From Achromobacter pulmonis (GTDB lineage: Bacteria; Pseudomonadota; Gammaproteobacteria; Burkholderiales; Burkholderiaceae_B): a stretch of 64,000 nucleotides of DNA. The stretch covers positions 333,336 through 397,335 of the forward strand of contig NZ_POQS01000008.1 in the NCBI RefSeq assembly GCF_002885955.2, given 5' to 3'. Both the position numbers and the translations under genes were made by a program. The notes beneath the pieces were generated by a model. It searched no databases. It was not told the DNA's origin and was given only the letters and a program-made list of their open reading frames with translations. Shown piece by piece: positions 34,875 through 43,762 of this stretch. How positions within the stretch are numbered: position 1 is the stretch's first letter; the number at the start of each line of letters is the position of its first letter.

Positions 34875-35506
34875 CGAGGCTCCAAAAGCTCAAGCAGCAG
34901 TTGCCGATGCGCATCCTGTAACTGCACCAGCGCTATGGAAGGGTTGCCCCTGGATAGCATTGACGAGCTCAGCCATAGCAGTGCGGGAGCGAGCGCCAGC
35001 GGGAAAAAGTGCTCGGTCAAGACGCCCGGACGAATGATGCCCCGTTCTATGTTGCGTTGGATGATGAGCTGCGCCCGCTCTTTCAGTCCGTGAGCAACTT
35101 CGTTGTGCCAACGCTGCACCAGCTCTGGTGTTCTGGCGCTTTCGGCCAGAAGCAGCCGGTAAATCGACATCGTGGCAGGGGAGCTAAAGGTCGCGTATAG
35201 GCGATCCAGGTAGACATCTACCAGCTCTGGCAACGTCAGATCTTCATCCGGGAGCCAGCCCTGGAAATCGCAAATCTGCTTTGTCGTGCGTTCGAGCAAG
35301 GCATGAAAAATTTCTTCCTTGCTTTTGAAGTGGGCGTAGATACCAGCCTTGGACAAGCCTGCGCATTCCGCCAGGCGCTCCATTGACACGGCGTTGTACG
35401 TCCGATCCGCGAATTCGACCAAGGCCGCGTCGAGTATTTCTTCTTTTCTGGCGGCAGAGGACAGGTAGCGGCGCTTGTCGGGCGCGTCATCTTTCTTGGG
35501 TAGCAT
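34871..35506 (-). CDS. TetR family regulator
   Basis: This 211-residue repressor has an N-terminal helix-turn-helix (ILDAALVEFADRTYNAVSME...GLSKAGIYAHFKSKEEIFHALL). The C-terminal helical ligand domain is of the AcrR/TetR_C type. It is the first gene of the minus-strand operon with DUF4105 and the esterase lipoprotein. A palindrome fitting TetR-type repressors lies 164-189 bases upstream, between it and the divergent efflux operon. Confidence 0.92.
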   Translation of the reverse strand: MLPKKDDAPDKRRYLSSAARKEEILDAALVEFADRTYNAVSMERLAECAGLSKAGIYAHFKSKEEIFHALLERTTKQICDFQGWLPDEDLTLPELVDVYLDRLYATFSSPATMSIYRLLLAESARTPELVQRWHNEVAHGLKERAQLIIQRNIERGIIRPGVLTEHFFPLALAPALLWLSSSMLSRGNPSIALVQLQDAHRQLLLELLEPR

Positions 35507-35958
35507 TCAAAGGCTCTGTTCAAAGATCTGAGGGGTGTTCCCACGGGCCGGTCACCGGCTCTACCAGAAATCAGGGCCTTCCTTGAACCCAAGCCGGCAG
35601 CTCGAATTGATCTGCGTCAATGACCGACGAGCCCGCTGATTGCGGTTCCCGGATTGTAACGTATAAATAAAAACAACCGTCCAGTCGTTTGTTTTCAAAT
35701 TTCACGATGCAAGCCAACTCAGAGGCGCGAACGAACCCGGCACATTGGGATGTGACACAGGAAGAGCACCTCATCAACCAGCCAGGGGACACGGGGATGC
35801 ACATATCAACAAGGAGATGAAGTGGGCTTGACAGCACTTGCAAGCAGGAAAGGAAGGCCTGCGGACATCGGCCACGAACTCCGCATTGCGTGGGTGGCAG
35901 CTATCCCCTCCTCTGCAACCAGACCCTCTTCAGCCCGATACCCGTACGGAACGTGACC
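35507..35958. promoter_or_regulatory. Divergent control region with a TetR operator palindrome (35670-35695)
   Basis: AAAACAACCG (35670-35679) and CGTTTGTTTT (35686-35695) are inverted repeats with one mismatch in ten, separated by TCCAGT. The core ACCGTCCAGTCG is typical of AcrR-type operators. AT-rich promoter-like sequence (GTAACGTATAAATAA) lies beside it. The rest of the 450-bp gap holds only weak open frames, none with good features. Confidence 0.7.
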
Positions 35959-37446
35959 ATGCCCCCAGCTTCCCTGTTGTTTCCTGCGTTCAGCTTGCGC
36001 ACTGCCTCGTTGGCCCTGAGCGCCGTCGTCTTGACCGGCTGCATGTCGCTCGCTCCGGCGCCAGACACCCCGCCGCTGCCCGTGCCCGAAGCCTGGCCTG
36101 CGCATCTTGGATCAGGCACCGACGGCGCCCACGCGGGAGAGCTTGCCTGGCAGGCGTACTTCACCGACCCCCTGCTGCAACGCCTCATCGAGACCGCGCT
36201 GGAGAACAACCGCGACCTGCGCTTGGCCGCGCTGCGCGTCGAGGAAGCCAGCGCCACATTCCGCATTCAGCGCTCGGATCGTTTTCCTGCCGTGGGCGTG
36301 GGCGCCCAAGGTGGACGCGCGCGCGTCCCTGGCGATCTGAACATGTCGGGCCGATCGCAGGTGGGCGGCGAGTATCGGGCCGAGGTGGGTTTGAGCACCT
36401 GGGAGTTGGATCTGTGGGGCCGGGTTCGCAACCTGGAGGACGCCGCCCTGCAAAGCTGGCTGGCCTCCGATGCGGCGCGCCAGGCCGTCCATCTGGCGCT
36501 GATCGCCCAGGTGGCGGACGGTTATCTTGGCTTGCGCGAGATCGACGAACGCGTGGCTATCGCTCGGCAAACCGTGACAACCCGCGAGGAGTCTTATCGT
36601 ATCTTCCGGCGCCGCGTCGAAGTCGGCGCGACCTCGAAGCTGGACCTCACACAAGTCCAGACTTTGCTGAACCAGGCTCAGGCGCTGCTCGCCCAGCTTG
36701 AGCAAGCCCGCGCCACGCAACTGCACGCGCTGGCGATGCTGGTGGGTGCCGATCCTGGCCCGCTGCCCACCAAGGTGCCCTTCGATGAAACGACGGTGCT
36801 GGCTGAGCTGCGGGCCGGTCTGCCTTCGGAGCTGCTGGTCAGTCGCCCGGACATCATTTCCGCCGAACACCAATTGCGTGCCAGCGATGCCCACATCGGC
36901 GCGGCCCGCGCGGCGTTCTTGCCGCGCATTGCGCTGACTGGCAGCTTCGGCACGGCCAGCTCCGACTTGAATGGCTTGTTCGATTCCGGCAGTCGCGCCT
37001 GGACCTTCATGCCCACCCTGTCACTGCCCATCTTCGATGGCGGGCGCCGACGCGCCAATCTGGAACTGAGCGAAGTGCGCCGCGACATCGCCGTCGCCGG
37101 ATACGAAAAAACCATTCAAACAGCCTTCCGCGAGGTGGCCGATGCGCTGAGCGCAAAGCACTGGCTGGCTGAGCAGTTGACGATCCAGAGAGCCAACCTG
37201 GAAGCGCAAAGCGAACGCGCACGGCTGGCCCAGTTGCGCTACGACAACGGCTCGGCCGCCTTCCTGGAGGTGCTGGATGCCCAACGCGATCTGCTGGGTG
37301 CCCAGCAACAACTGGTACAGGCGCGCCGCGCGCTGCTGTCCAGCCAGGTGGCGCTGTATGCCGCGCTCGGCGGCGGCACCCTCGCCGCAACCGGCGAGGC
37401 ACAGGGTGCGGCCTCGACCCCCGCTTCCACCCCATCAACCCGTTAA
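35959..37446 (+). CDS. NodT/TolC-type outer-membrane efflux lipoprotein
   Basis: This is a 495-residue outer-membrane factor. The lipoprotein signal has lipobox LTGC (about residue 31). Two repeated helical coiled-coil halves include WELDLWGRVRNLEDAAL, VSRPDIISAEHQLRASDAHIGAARAAFLP-type text and AQLRYDNGSAAFLEVLDAQRDL, hallmarks of the RND/ABC outer-membrane lipoprotein family. The start at ATG 35959 begins the signal. It is followed by the adaptor and ABC genes, so it is probably their exit duct. Confidence 0.93.
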   Translation: MPPASLLFPAFSLRTASLALSAVVLTGCMSLAPAPDTPPLPVPEAWPAHLGSGTDGAHAGELAWQAYFTDPLLQRLIETALENNRDLRLAALRVEEASATFRIQRSDRFPAVGVGAQGGRARVPGDLNMSGRSQVGGEYRAEVGLSTWELDLWGRVRNLEDAALQSWLASDAARQAVHLALIAQVADGYLGLREIDERVAIARQTVTTREESYRIFRRRVEVGATSKLDLTQVQTLLNQAQALLAQLEQARATQLHALAMLVGADPGPLPTKVPFDETTVLAELRAGLPSELLVSRPDIISAEHQLRASDAHIGAARAAFLPRIALTGSFGTASSDLNGLFDSGSRAWTFMPTLSLPIFDGGRRRANLELSEVRRDIAVAGYEKTIQTAFREVADALSAKHWLAEQLTIQRANLEAQSERARLAQLRYDNGSAAFLEVLDAQRDLLGAQQQLVQARRALLSSQVALYAALGGGTLAATGEAQGAASTPASTPSTR

Positions 37447-37460
37447 GGCACGCCGAACCC

Positions 37461-38540
37461 ATGACTGTCTCCCCCTCTCTCAAGAAAAAACTCCTGGTCG
37501 CTGCCGCTGCAGCGGTTGTTATCGCGCTGGCCTGGTGGGGCTGGACGGAGCTTGCCGACAGCGGACCCGGCGAAGGGTTCGCCAACGGCAATGGCCGCAT
37601 CGAAGCCACCGAAATCGACATCGCCACCAAGCTGCCCGGACGTATCGAAGACATACTGGTGCGTGAAGGCGATTTCGTCGCGGCGGGCCAGCCACTGGCC
37701 AGGATGCAACTGGAGACACTTGAAGCGCAGCGCGACGAGGCTCAGGCCATGCGCCAGCAGGCCGAGCACGGGGTGACCGCAGCGCAGGCGCAAGTGGCAC
37801 TGCGCGAGGCCGACGTAACTGCCGCCCTGGCCCTGGTCGGCCAGCGCGAGTCGGAGCTCGATGCCGCGCAGCGGCGTCTGGCACGTTCGCAGACCCTGTC
37901 CCAGGAGGGCGCCGCCTCGATCCAGGAACTGGACGATGACCGGGCGCGTGTACGGGGCGCACAGGCGACGCTCGAGGCCAGCAAAGCGCAGGCCGCCGCC
38001 GCCCGCGCCGCAGTCGAGGCAGCCAAGGCGCAGCTTGTCGGCGCGCAGTCCAGCGTGCACGCCGCCACGGCCAGCATCAATCGCATCGAGGCCGACATCC
38101 GCGACAGCGAACTGCGCGCCCCGCGCGACGGACGGGTGCAGGTGCGCGTGGCGCAACCCGGCGAGGTGCTGGGAGCGGGCGGACGCGTCCTGAACCTGAT
38201 CGACCTGTCGGACGTCTACATCACCTTCTTCCTGCCCGAGACCGTGGCCGGCCGCGTCGGGCTGGGCTCCGAGGTACGCATCATTCTGGATGCCGCGCCG
38301 GAGTATGTGATACCAGCCACTGTTTCCTTCGTCGCCAGCGCGGCGCAGTTCACCCCCAAAACGGTCGAAACCGCCAGCGAGCGGCAGAAGCTGATGTTCC
38401 GCGTGCGCGCGCAGATTTCGCAGGAGCTGCTGCGTGAACACCTGCAGCAGGTCAAGACCGGTTTGCCCGGCGTGGCCTGGGTCAAGCTCGACGCCAATGC
38501 CGAGTGGCCTCAAAACCTGTCCCTTCGCGTGCCGGAGTAA
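37461..38540 (+). CDS. HlyD-family periplasmic adaptor (YhiI-like)
   Basis: The protein has 359 residues with an N-terminal membrane helix (about 10-28). A lipoyl-like half (NGRIEATEIDIATKLPGRIEDILVREGD) is followed by a long alanine-rich coiled coil (about 80-205). The second lipoyl and beta-barrel half has LRAPRDGRVQVRVAQPGEVL. It links the inner-membrane ABC transporter to the outer-membrane factor. It lies 14 bases after the factor and 3 bases before the ABC gene. Confidence 0.93.
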   Translation: MTVSPSLKKKLLVAAAAAVVIALAWWGWTELADSGPGEGFANGNGRIEATEIDIATKLPGRIEDILVREGDFVAAGQPLARMQLETLEAQRDEAQAMRQQAEHGVTAAQAQVALREADVTAALALVGQRESELDAAQRRLARSQTLSQEGAASIQELDDDRARVRGAQATLEASKAQAAAARAAVEAAKAQLVGAQSSVHAATASINRIEADIRDSELRAPRDGRVQVRVAQPGEVLGAGGRVLNLIDLSDVYITFFLPETVAGRVGLGSEVRIILDAAPEYVIPATVSFVASAAQFTPKTVETASERQKLMFRVRAQISQELLREHLQQVKTGLPGVAWVKLDANAEWPQNLSLRVPE

Positions 38541-38543
38541 GGT

Positions 38544-41312
38544 ATGAGCCACAGTGCGAGTGCGCAGCCCACGACCGTTGCAAGCGTCCGTCAGGTGCGC
38601 TTGCGTTACGGCGACGTCATCGCCCTGGATGGCATCGACCTGGACATTCCCGCCGGGCGGATGGTCGGTCTGATTGGCCCCGACGGCGTAGGCAAGTCCA
38701 GTCTGCTCTCATTGCTGGCTGGCGTACGTATCATCCAGGAGGGCACGGTCGAGGTGCTTGGTGGCGACATGGCCAGCAAGGCCCATCGCAATAAAGTGTG
38801 CCCGCGCATCGCCTACATGCCGCAGGGACTGGGCAAGAACCTGTACCCGACGCTCTCGGTCGAGGAAAATCTGCAGTTCTTCGCGCGCCTGTTCGGTCAT
38901 GGCTCTGCGGAACGCCGCCAGCGTATCGATGAGCTCACTCAGGCCACTGGCCTGCTCAAATTCCTGGAGCGCCCGGCAGGCAAGCTCTCCGGGGGCATGA
39001 AGCAGAAACTCGGCCTGTGCTGCGCACTGATTCACGACCCGGATTTTCTGATTCTCGATGAGCCGACGACCGGAGTGGATCCGCTGGCGCGCGCACAGTT
39101 CTGGGACCTGATCGAGCGCATCCGCGCCGATCGCCCCGGCATGAGCGTGATCGTGGCTACCGCCTACATGGATGAGGCACAGCGCTTCGACTGGCTCGCC
39201 GCCATCGACGACGGCAAGGTCCTCGCCACCGGCACACCGCGGCAATTGCTGGAAAGCACAGGCAGCCCGAACCTGGAAGAGGCATTCATCCGCCTGCTCC
39301 CGGAAGAGAAAAAGCGCGGGCACGAAGCAGTGGTCATTCCCCCCTTGCCGGATGGCGGCGCGGACGATATCGCCATCGAGGCCGAGGGGCTGACCATGCG
39401 CTTTGGCGACTTCGTCGCCGTCGACAGCGTCTCCTTCCGCATCCGGCGCGGTGAAATCTTCGGCTTCCTCGGCTCCAATGGCTGCGGCAAGTCCACGACC
39501 ATGAAGATGCTCACCGGCCTGTTGCCGGCGAGCGAGGGGCGGGCCTGGCTGTTCGGCCACGAAGTGGACCCGCATGATCTGGACACCCGCCGCCGCGTCG
39601 GCTACATGTCGCAAGCGTTTTCGCTCTACAGCGAAATCACGGTACGCCAGAATCTGGAGTTGCACGCCAAGCTGTTCAGTGTGCCCCCGGAGGACATTCC
39701 CGGTCGCGTCGATGAGATGGTGGAGCGCTTCGGGCTGGTGGACGTCATCGACAGCCTGCCGGCCAGTCTGCCTCTGGGCATACGCCAGCGCCTGTCGCTG
39801 GCCGTTGCCATGGTGCACAAGCCCGAGCTGCTGATTCTGGACGAACCGACCTCCGGCGTCGATCCGATAGCGCGCGACGCGTTCTGGCGGCTGCTCATCG
39901 AGCTGTCGCGGCGCGACCGGGTGACGGTCTTCATTTCCACCCACTTCATGAACGAGGCCGAGCGTTGCGACCGCATGTCGATGATGCATGCAGGCAAGGT
40001 GCTCGACAGCGATGTGCCTGCCAGACTGGTCGAGAAGCGCGGCGCCAAAACCCTTGAAGAGGCGTTCATCGGCTACCTCATCGAAGCCGAGGGCGGCACG
40101 GCCACCCCACCCAGCCAGCCCGAGGCCGCCCATCACGAGGAGCAGCCATCGGCGGCGCCCGCTGAACACGGTGGGCACCGCTCTGGCGGATTCAGCTTGC
40201 AGCGCATGTTCAGCTATCTGTGGCGCGAGACACTGGAACTGCAGCGGGACCCGGTCCGCGCCACCCTGGCGCTGGGCGGTTCGCTGCTGCTGATGTTCGT
40301 GATCGGCTTTGGCATCACCATGGACGTCGAGGATTTGAGCTATGCGGTGCTCGATCGCGACCAGACCACGCTTAGCCAGAGCTACACGCTGAACCTGGCC
40401 GGATCGCGCTACTTCACCGAGCACGCGCCGATCGTCGACTACGAGGACCTCGACCGGCGCATGCGCAACGGCGAACTGTCGCTGGCCATCGAAATCCCCC
40501 CTGGCTTCAGCCGCGATGTATTGCGAGGCCAGAACGTGCAGATCGGCGCCTGGCTCGATGGCGCCATGCCGCAACGCGCGGAAACCGTCCAGGGCTACGT
40601 TCAGGGCATGCACCAGCACTGGCTGCTGGTACAGGCCAGCGAGCGTGGCGGCGCCAGCGCAGCCGGCAATGCCAGCGTCGAGACGCGCTTTCGCTACAAC
40701 CCCGATGTCAAGAGCCTGCCGGCCATGGTGCCGGCGGTGATTCCGCTGTTGCTGCTCATGCTGCCTGCGATGCTGACCGCGCTCGCGGTGGTGCGCGAGA
40801 AGGAGACGGGCTCGATCACCAATCTCTACGTGACGCCGGTCACGCGCATCGAGTTCCTGCTTGGCAAGCAACTGCCCTATGTCGGTCTGGCCATGGTGAA
40901 CTTCCTGCTGATGAGCCTGCTCGCGGTCACCGTCTTCGGTGTGCCGGTCACGGGCAGCTTCTTCACCCTGTCGCTGGCCGCGCTGATCTTCTCCTTCGCC
41001 GCGACAGGCATGGGGCTGCTGGCCTCGGCCGTCACGCGCAGCCAGATCGCCGCCATGTTCTTTGCCATGATCGGCACCATCATTCCGGCCACCCAGTTCG
41101 CCGGCCTGATCGATCCCGTGTCCTCGCTTGAAGGCTCCAGCAAGTTCATCGGCGAGATCTACCCCGCCACGCACATGATCTCCATCAGCCGTGGCGTGTT
41201 CAGCAAAGCGCTCGGCCTGGCCGATCTGGCGGGGCCGTTGTGGTCGATGCTGCTGTCGGTTCCGGTGATTCTCGGTGCGGCCGTTTTGCTACTCAAGAAG
41301 CAGGAGCGCTGA
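38544..41312 (+). CDS. ABC transporter with two ATPase domains fused to a permease (RbbA/YhiH-like)
   Basis: This 922-residue fusion has a first ATPase with Walker A GPDGVGKSS (about 45) and signature LSGGMKQ. The second ATPase has Walker A GSNGCGKST (about 310), but the signature position reads LPLGIRQ instead of LSGGQ. An ABC-2 permease follows from about 560 with membrane helices near both ends, including RYNPDVKSLPAMVPAVIPLLLL-type text. Escherichia coli RbbA has the same layout. With the HlyD, outer-membrane and YhhJ-like genes it forms an export system; the substrate is unknown. Confidence 0.92.
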   Translation: MSHSASAQPTTVASVRQVRLRYGDVIALDGIDLDIPAGRMVGLIGPDGVGKSSLLSLLAGVRIIQEGTVEVLGGDMASKAHRNKVCPRIAYMPQGLGKNLYPTLSVEENLQFFARLFGHGSAERRQRIDELTQATGLLKFLERPAGKLSGGMKQKLGLCCALIHDPDFLILDEPTTGVDPLARAQFWDLIERIRADRPGMSVIVATAYMDEAQRFDWLAAIDDGKVLATGTPRQLLESTGSPNLEEAFIRLLPEEKKRGHEAVVIPPLPDGGADDIAIEAEGLTMRFGDFVAVDSVSFRIRRGEIFGFLGSNGCGKSTTMKMLTGLLPASEGRAWLFGHEVDPHDLDTRRRVGYMSQAFSLYSEITVRQNLELHAKLFSVPPEDIPGRVDEMVERFGLVDVIDSLPASLPLGIRQRLSLAVAMVHKPELLILDEPTSGVDPIARDAFWRLLIELSRRDRVTVFISTHFMNEAERCDRMSMMHAGKVLDSDVPARLVEKRGAKTLEEAFIGYLIEAEGGTATPPSQPEAAHHEEQPSAAPAEHGGHRSGGFSLQRMFSYLWRETLELQRDPVRATLALGGSLLLMFVIGFGITMDVEDLSYAVLDRDQTTLSQSYTLNLAGSRYFTEHAPIVDYEDLDRRMRNGELSLAIEIPPGFSRDVLRGQNVQIGAWLDGAMPQRAETVQGYVQGMHQHWLLVQASERGGASAAGNASVETRFRYNPDVKSLPAMVPAVIPLLLLMLPAMLTALAVVREKETGSITNLYVTPVTRIEFLLGKQLPYVGLAMVNFLLMSLLAVTVFGVPVTGSFFTLSLAALIFSFAATGMGLLASAVTRSQIAAMFFAMIGTIIPATQFAGLIDPVSSLEGSSKFIGEIYPATHMISISRGVFSKALGLADLAGPLWSMLLSVPVILGAAVLLLKKQER

Positions 41313-41313
41313 G

Positions 41314-42444
41314 ATGAGCGGAAGAAACGTTGCCAACATCTACGACCTCGGTGTCAAGGAGCTGTGGAGCCTTTGGCGTGATCCGATGATGCTCGTACTC
41401 ATCGTCTATGTGTTCACCGCGTCGGTCTACACCTCGGCCACGTCCATGCCGGAGACGCTGCACAACGCGCCCATCGCCATCGTCGACGAGGATAATTCGG
41501 CGCTGTCCCAGCGGATTGCCTCGGCCTTCTACCCGCCGCAGTTCACGCCACCGGCCATGATCGACTATGGGGACGTGGACCCGGGCATGGATGCGGGGCT
41601 GTACACCTTCGCCCTGGTCATTCCGCCCAACTTCCAGCGTGACGTGCTGGCGGGGCGATCGCCCGCCGCGCAGCTCAATGTCGACGCCACCCGCATGAGC
41701 CAGGCCTTCACCGGCAGTGGCTATATCCAGCAGATCTTCACCGGTGAAGTCAATGAGTTCGTCAAGCGTTACCGCGGCACCGACGCGCCACCCGTGGATC
41801 TGGCATTGCGCGCCCGCTTCAACCCCGCGCTCGACAAGGCCTGGTTCGGCTCGGTGGTGCAGATCATCAACCACATCACGCTGTTGTCCATCATCCTGAC
41901 CGGCGCGGCGCTGATCCGGGAGCGCGAGCACGGCACCATCGAGCACCTGCTGGTGATGCCGGTCACGCCCGCGCAGATCATGCTCTCCAAGGTCTGGTCG
42001 ATGGCCCTGGTCGTGCTGATCGCCTCCTTCCTGTCCCTCAATCTCATGGTGCGCGGCGTCCTGGGCGTTCCCGTCGAGGGTTCCATTGCGCTGTTCTTCG
42101 CTGGCGCGGCGCTCAGTCTGTTCGCCACCACCTCGATGGGCATCTTCATCGCCACCCTGGCGCGCAACATGCCCCAATTCGGCATGTTGATGATGCTCAC
42201 CATCATGCCGCTGCAGATGCTTTCGGGTGGGTCTACCCCGCGCGAGAGCATGCCCGAGATCGTGCAGAACATCATGCTGATCGCACCCACCACCCATTTC
42301 GTGGAGCTGAGCCAGGCCATCCTCTACCGGGGCGCTGGCCTGGAGACGGTATGGCAGCCCTTCCTGGCGCTGGCCCTGATCGGCACGGTGCTGTTTTTCC
42401 TGTCGTTAGCACGCTTTCGCAAAACGATCGGCCAGATGGCCTGA
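41314..42444 (+). CDS. ABC-2 type permease (YhhJ-like)
   Basis: This is a 376-residue permease. One N-terminal membrane helix (about 25-45) is followed by a large periplasmic loop (DEDNSALSQRIASAFYPPQF...) and five C-terminal helices (about 175-365), the ABC-2 layout. LIREREHGTIEHLLVMPVTP is the conserved cytoplasmic motif. It lies one base after the fusion gene and likely pairs with its permease part. Confidence 0.92.
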   Translation: MSGRNVANIYDLGVKELWSLWRDPMMLVLIVYVFTASVYTSATSMPETLHNAPIAIVDEDNSALSQRIASAFYPPQFTPPAMIDYGDVDPGMDAGLYTFALVIPPNFQRDVLAGRSPAAQLNVDATRMSQAFTGSGYIQQIFTGEVNEFVKRYRGTDAPPVDLALRARFNPALDKAWFGSVVQIINHITLLSIILTGAALIREREHGTIEHLLVMPVTPAQIMLSKVWSMALVVLIASFLSLNLMVRGVLGVPVEGSIALFFAGAALSLFATTSMGIFIATLARNMPQFGMLMMLTIMPLQMLSGGSTPRESMPEIVQNIMLIAPTTHFVELSQAILYRGAGLETVWQPFLALALIGTVLFFLSLARFRKTIGQMA

Positions 42445-42491
42445 TCGTTTGACCGCCCGAGTGGGCACTCAACCCAGTAAGGAGTTTGACC

Positions 42492-42953
42492 ATGAGCAAT
42501 GAAACCATCCCTCCCAACCTGTTCAAGGCGAACCTGGAACTGCAGCTGCGCCTCCAACGCCTGATGCAGAAAAACGGCCAGCAATGGCTGGAGAACGCCG
42601 CGCGCGCGGGCAAAGACGGCATTGCCGAGTCCGGCGCGGAAATCGAAAGCCTGCTTAAGGCGGAGAACTGGCAGGAACTGGCCACGCTGCCCGCACAAAC
42701 CTTCTGGCGTCAGTTTCAGCACCACGTGGGCGGCGCGCAGGCGCTGACACAAGTCGCGATCAAGAACCAGACAACCTTCACCCAAGGCCTGCAAAAAGCC
42801 ATTCAAGACTGGCAGAAATCGGTTACGCAGGCCGTAGGCCAGGGCGATGCGGTACTCCCGTTCCAGGATATTTTCAAACAGTGGGGAGCCGTGTGGGCCT
42901 CGGCACAGGACAAGGAGGCACCGGGCAAGACCGGTGGCCGCAATGCCGGCTGA
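42492..42953 (+). CDS. phaP: Phasin family protein
   Basis: This 153-residue helical amphipathic protein resembles phasins: NLFKANLELQLRLQRLMQKNGQQWLENAAR, with a phasin-type helix bundle and Gln/Ala-rich C-terminal half. Phasins coat polyhydroxyalkanoate granules and control their size. I chose ATG 42492 behind AAGGAG. It opens the metabolic block and overlaps the next gene by 11 bases. Confidence 0.85.
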   Translation: MSNETIPPNLFKANLELQLRLQRLMQKNGQQWLENAARAGKDGIAESGAEIESLLKAENWQELATLPAQTFWRQFQHHVGGAQALTQVAIKNQTTFTQGLQKAIQDWQKSVTQAVGQGDAVLPFQDIFKQWGAVWASAQDKEAPGKTGGRNAG

Positions 42954-43689
42954 ACAACGCACCGCCCTGGTCACGGGCGGCAACGGTGGCCTGGGCGAGG
43001 CCATCGCCCGGGCCTTACACGATGCTGGCCATACCGTGATCGTCGTCCACTCGCCAGGCAATGCCAGCATCGGCGCGTGGTTGGAAGCCCAGGCGGGTGA
43101 AGGTTACAACTTCATCGCCTACGGCGCGGATGTGGCCGACCATGCCTCCTGCCAGGAGCTGGCCGGCCTCATTCAAGCAGACGGTCACCACATCGACATT
43201 CTGGTCAACAACGCGGGCATCACGCGTGATGCTACGTTCCGCAAGCTGAGCTACGCCGATTGGGATGCGGTCCTGCGCGTCAATCTCGATTCTGTATTCA
43301 ACGTCACTCGGCCATTCATTGACGGCATGCTCGAAAGGGGCTGGGGCAGGATCATCAACATCTCCTCCATCAACGGCTCGAAGGGGCAGTTCGGCCAAAC
43401 CAACTACTCCGCCGCGAAAGCCGGGATGCATGGATTCACCAAAGCCCTCGCGCAGGAGGTGGCGCGCAAGGGCGTGACGGTCAACACCGTCTCGCCGGGG
43501 TATCTGGATACGAAGATGGTGACGAGCATGTCGGAGGAAGTGGTCAAGCAGGTGGTTGCCGGTATTCCCGTGGGTCGTCTGGGACGGCCTGAGGAAATCG
43601 CCGCACTGGTTGCATTCATCGCCAGCGAGTCTGCGGGGTTCATGACCGGCAGCAATGCGTCGATGAATGGTGGCCAGCACATGTACTGA
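42943..43689 (+). CDS. phaB: Acetoacetyl-CoA reductase (PhaB-like SDR)
   Basis: This is a 248-residue short-chain dehydrogenase. The cofactor motif is TGGNGGLG, and NNAGITRDATFRKLSYADWDAV follows, a PhaB signature. The catalytic residues are Ser in ISSINGSKGQFGQ, then Tyr and Lys in YSAAKAG. PhaB reduces acetoacetyl-CoA with NADPH to (R)-3-hydroxybutyryl-CoA, the PHB monomer. Its position after a phasin and before PhaC-like genes supports this. The GQxNYSAAKAGM region is especially PhaB-like. Confidence 0.9.
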   Translation: MPAEQRTALVTGGNGGLGEAIARALHDAGHTVIVVHSPGNASIGAWLEAQAGEGYNFIAYGADVADHASCQELAGLIQADGHHIDILVNNAGITRDATFRKLSYADWDAVLRVNLDSVFNVTRPFIDGMLERGWGRIINISSINGSKGQFGQTNYSAAKAGMHGFTKALAQEVARKGVTVNTVSPGYLDTKMVTSMSEEVVKQVVAGIPVGRLGRPEEIAALVAFIASESAGFMTGSNASMNGGQHMY

Positions 43690-43762
43690 GTGAGGAAGGG
43701 CCGGCAAGACGATGTGCCTGCGGCCCCTTTCCATTCAATTTTTCAGTTTCATCATAGAGGGA

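Noticed and set aside
35571..35843. Minus-strand 90-codon frame upstream of tetR
   Set aside because: It runs through the TetR operator and promoter region and has no recognisable features.
35868..35890. Fifth copy of the transfer-operon box (CCACGAACTCCGCATTG)
   Set aside because: The spacing from CCAC to CGCATTG is two bases too long and the upstream AAAC-GG part is missing.
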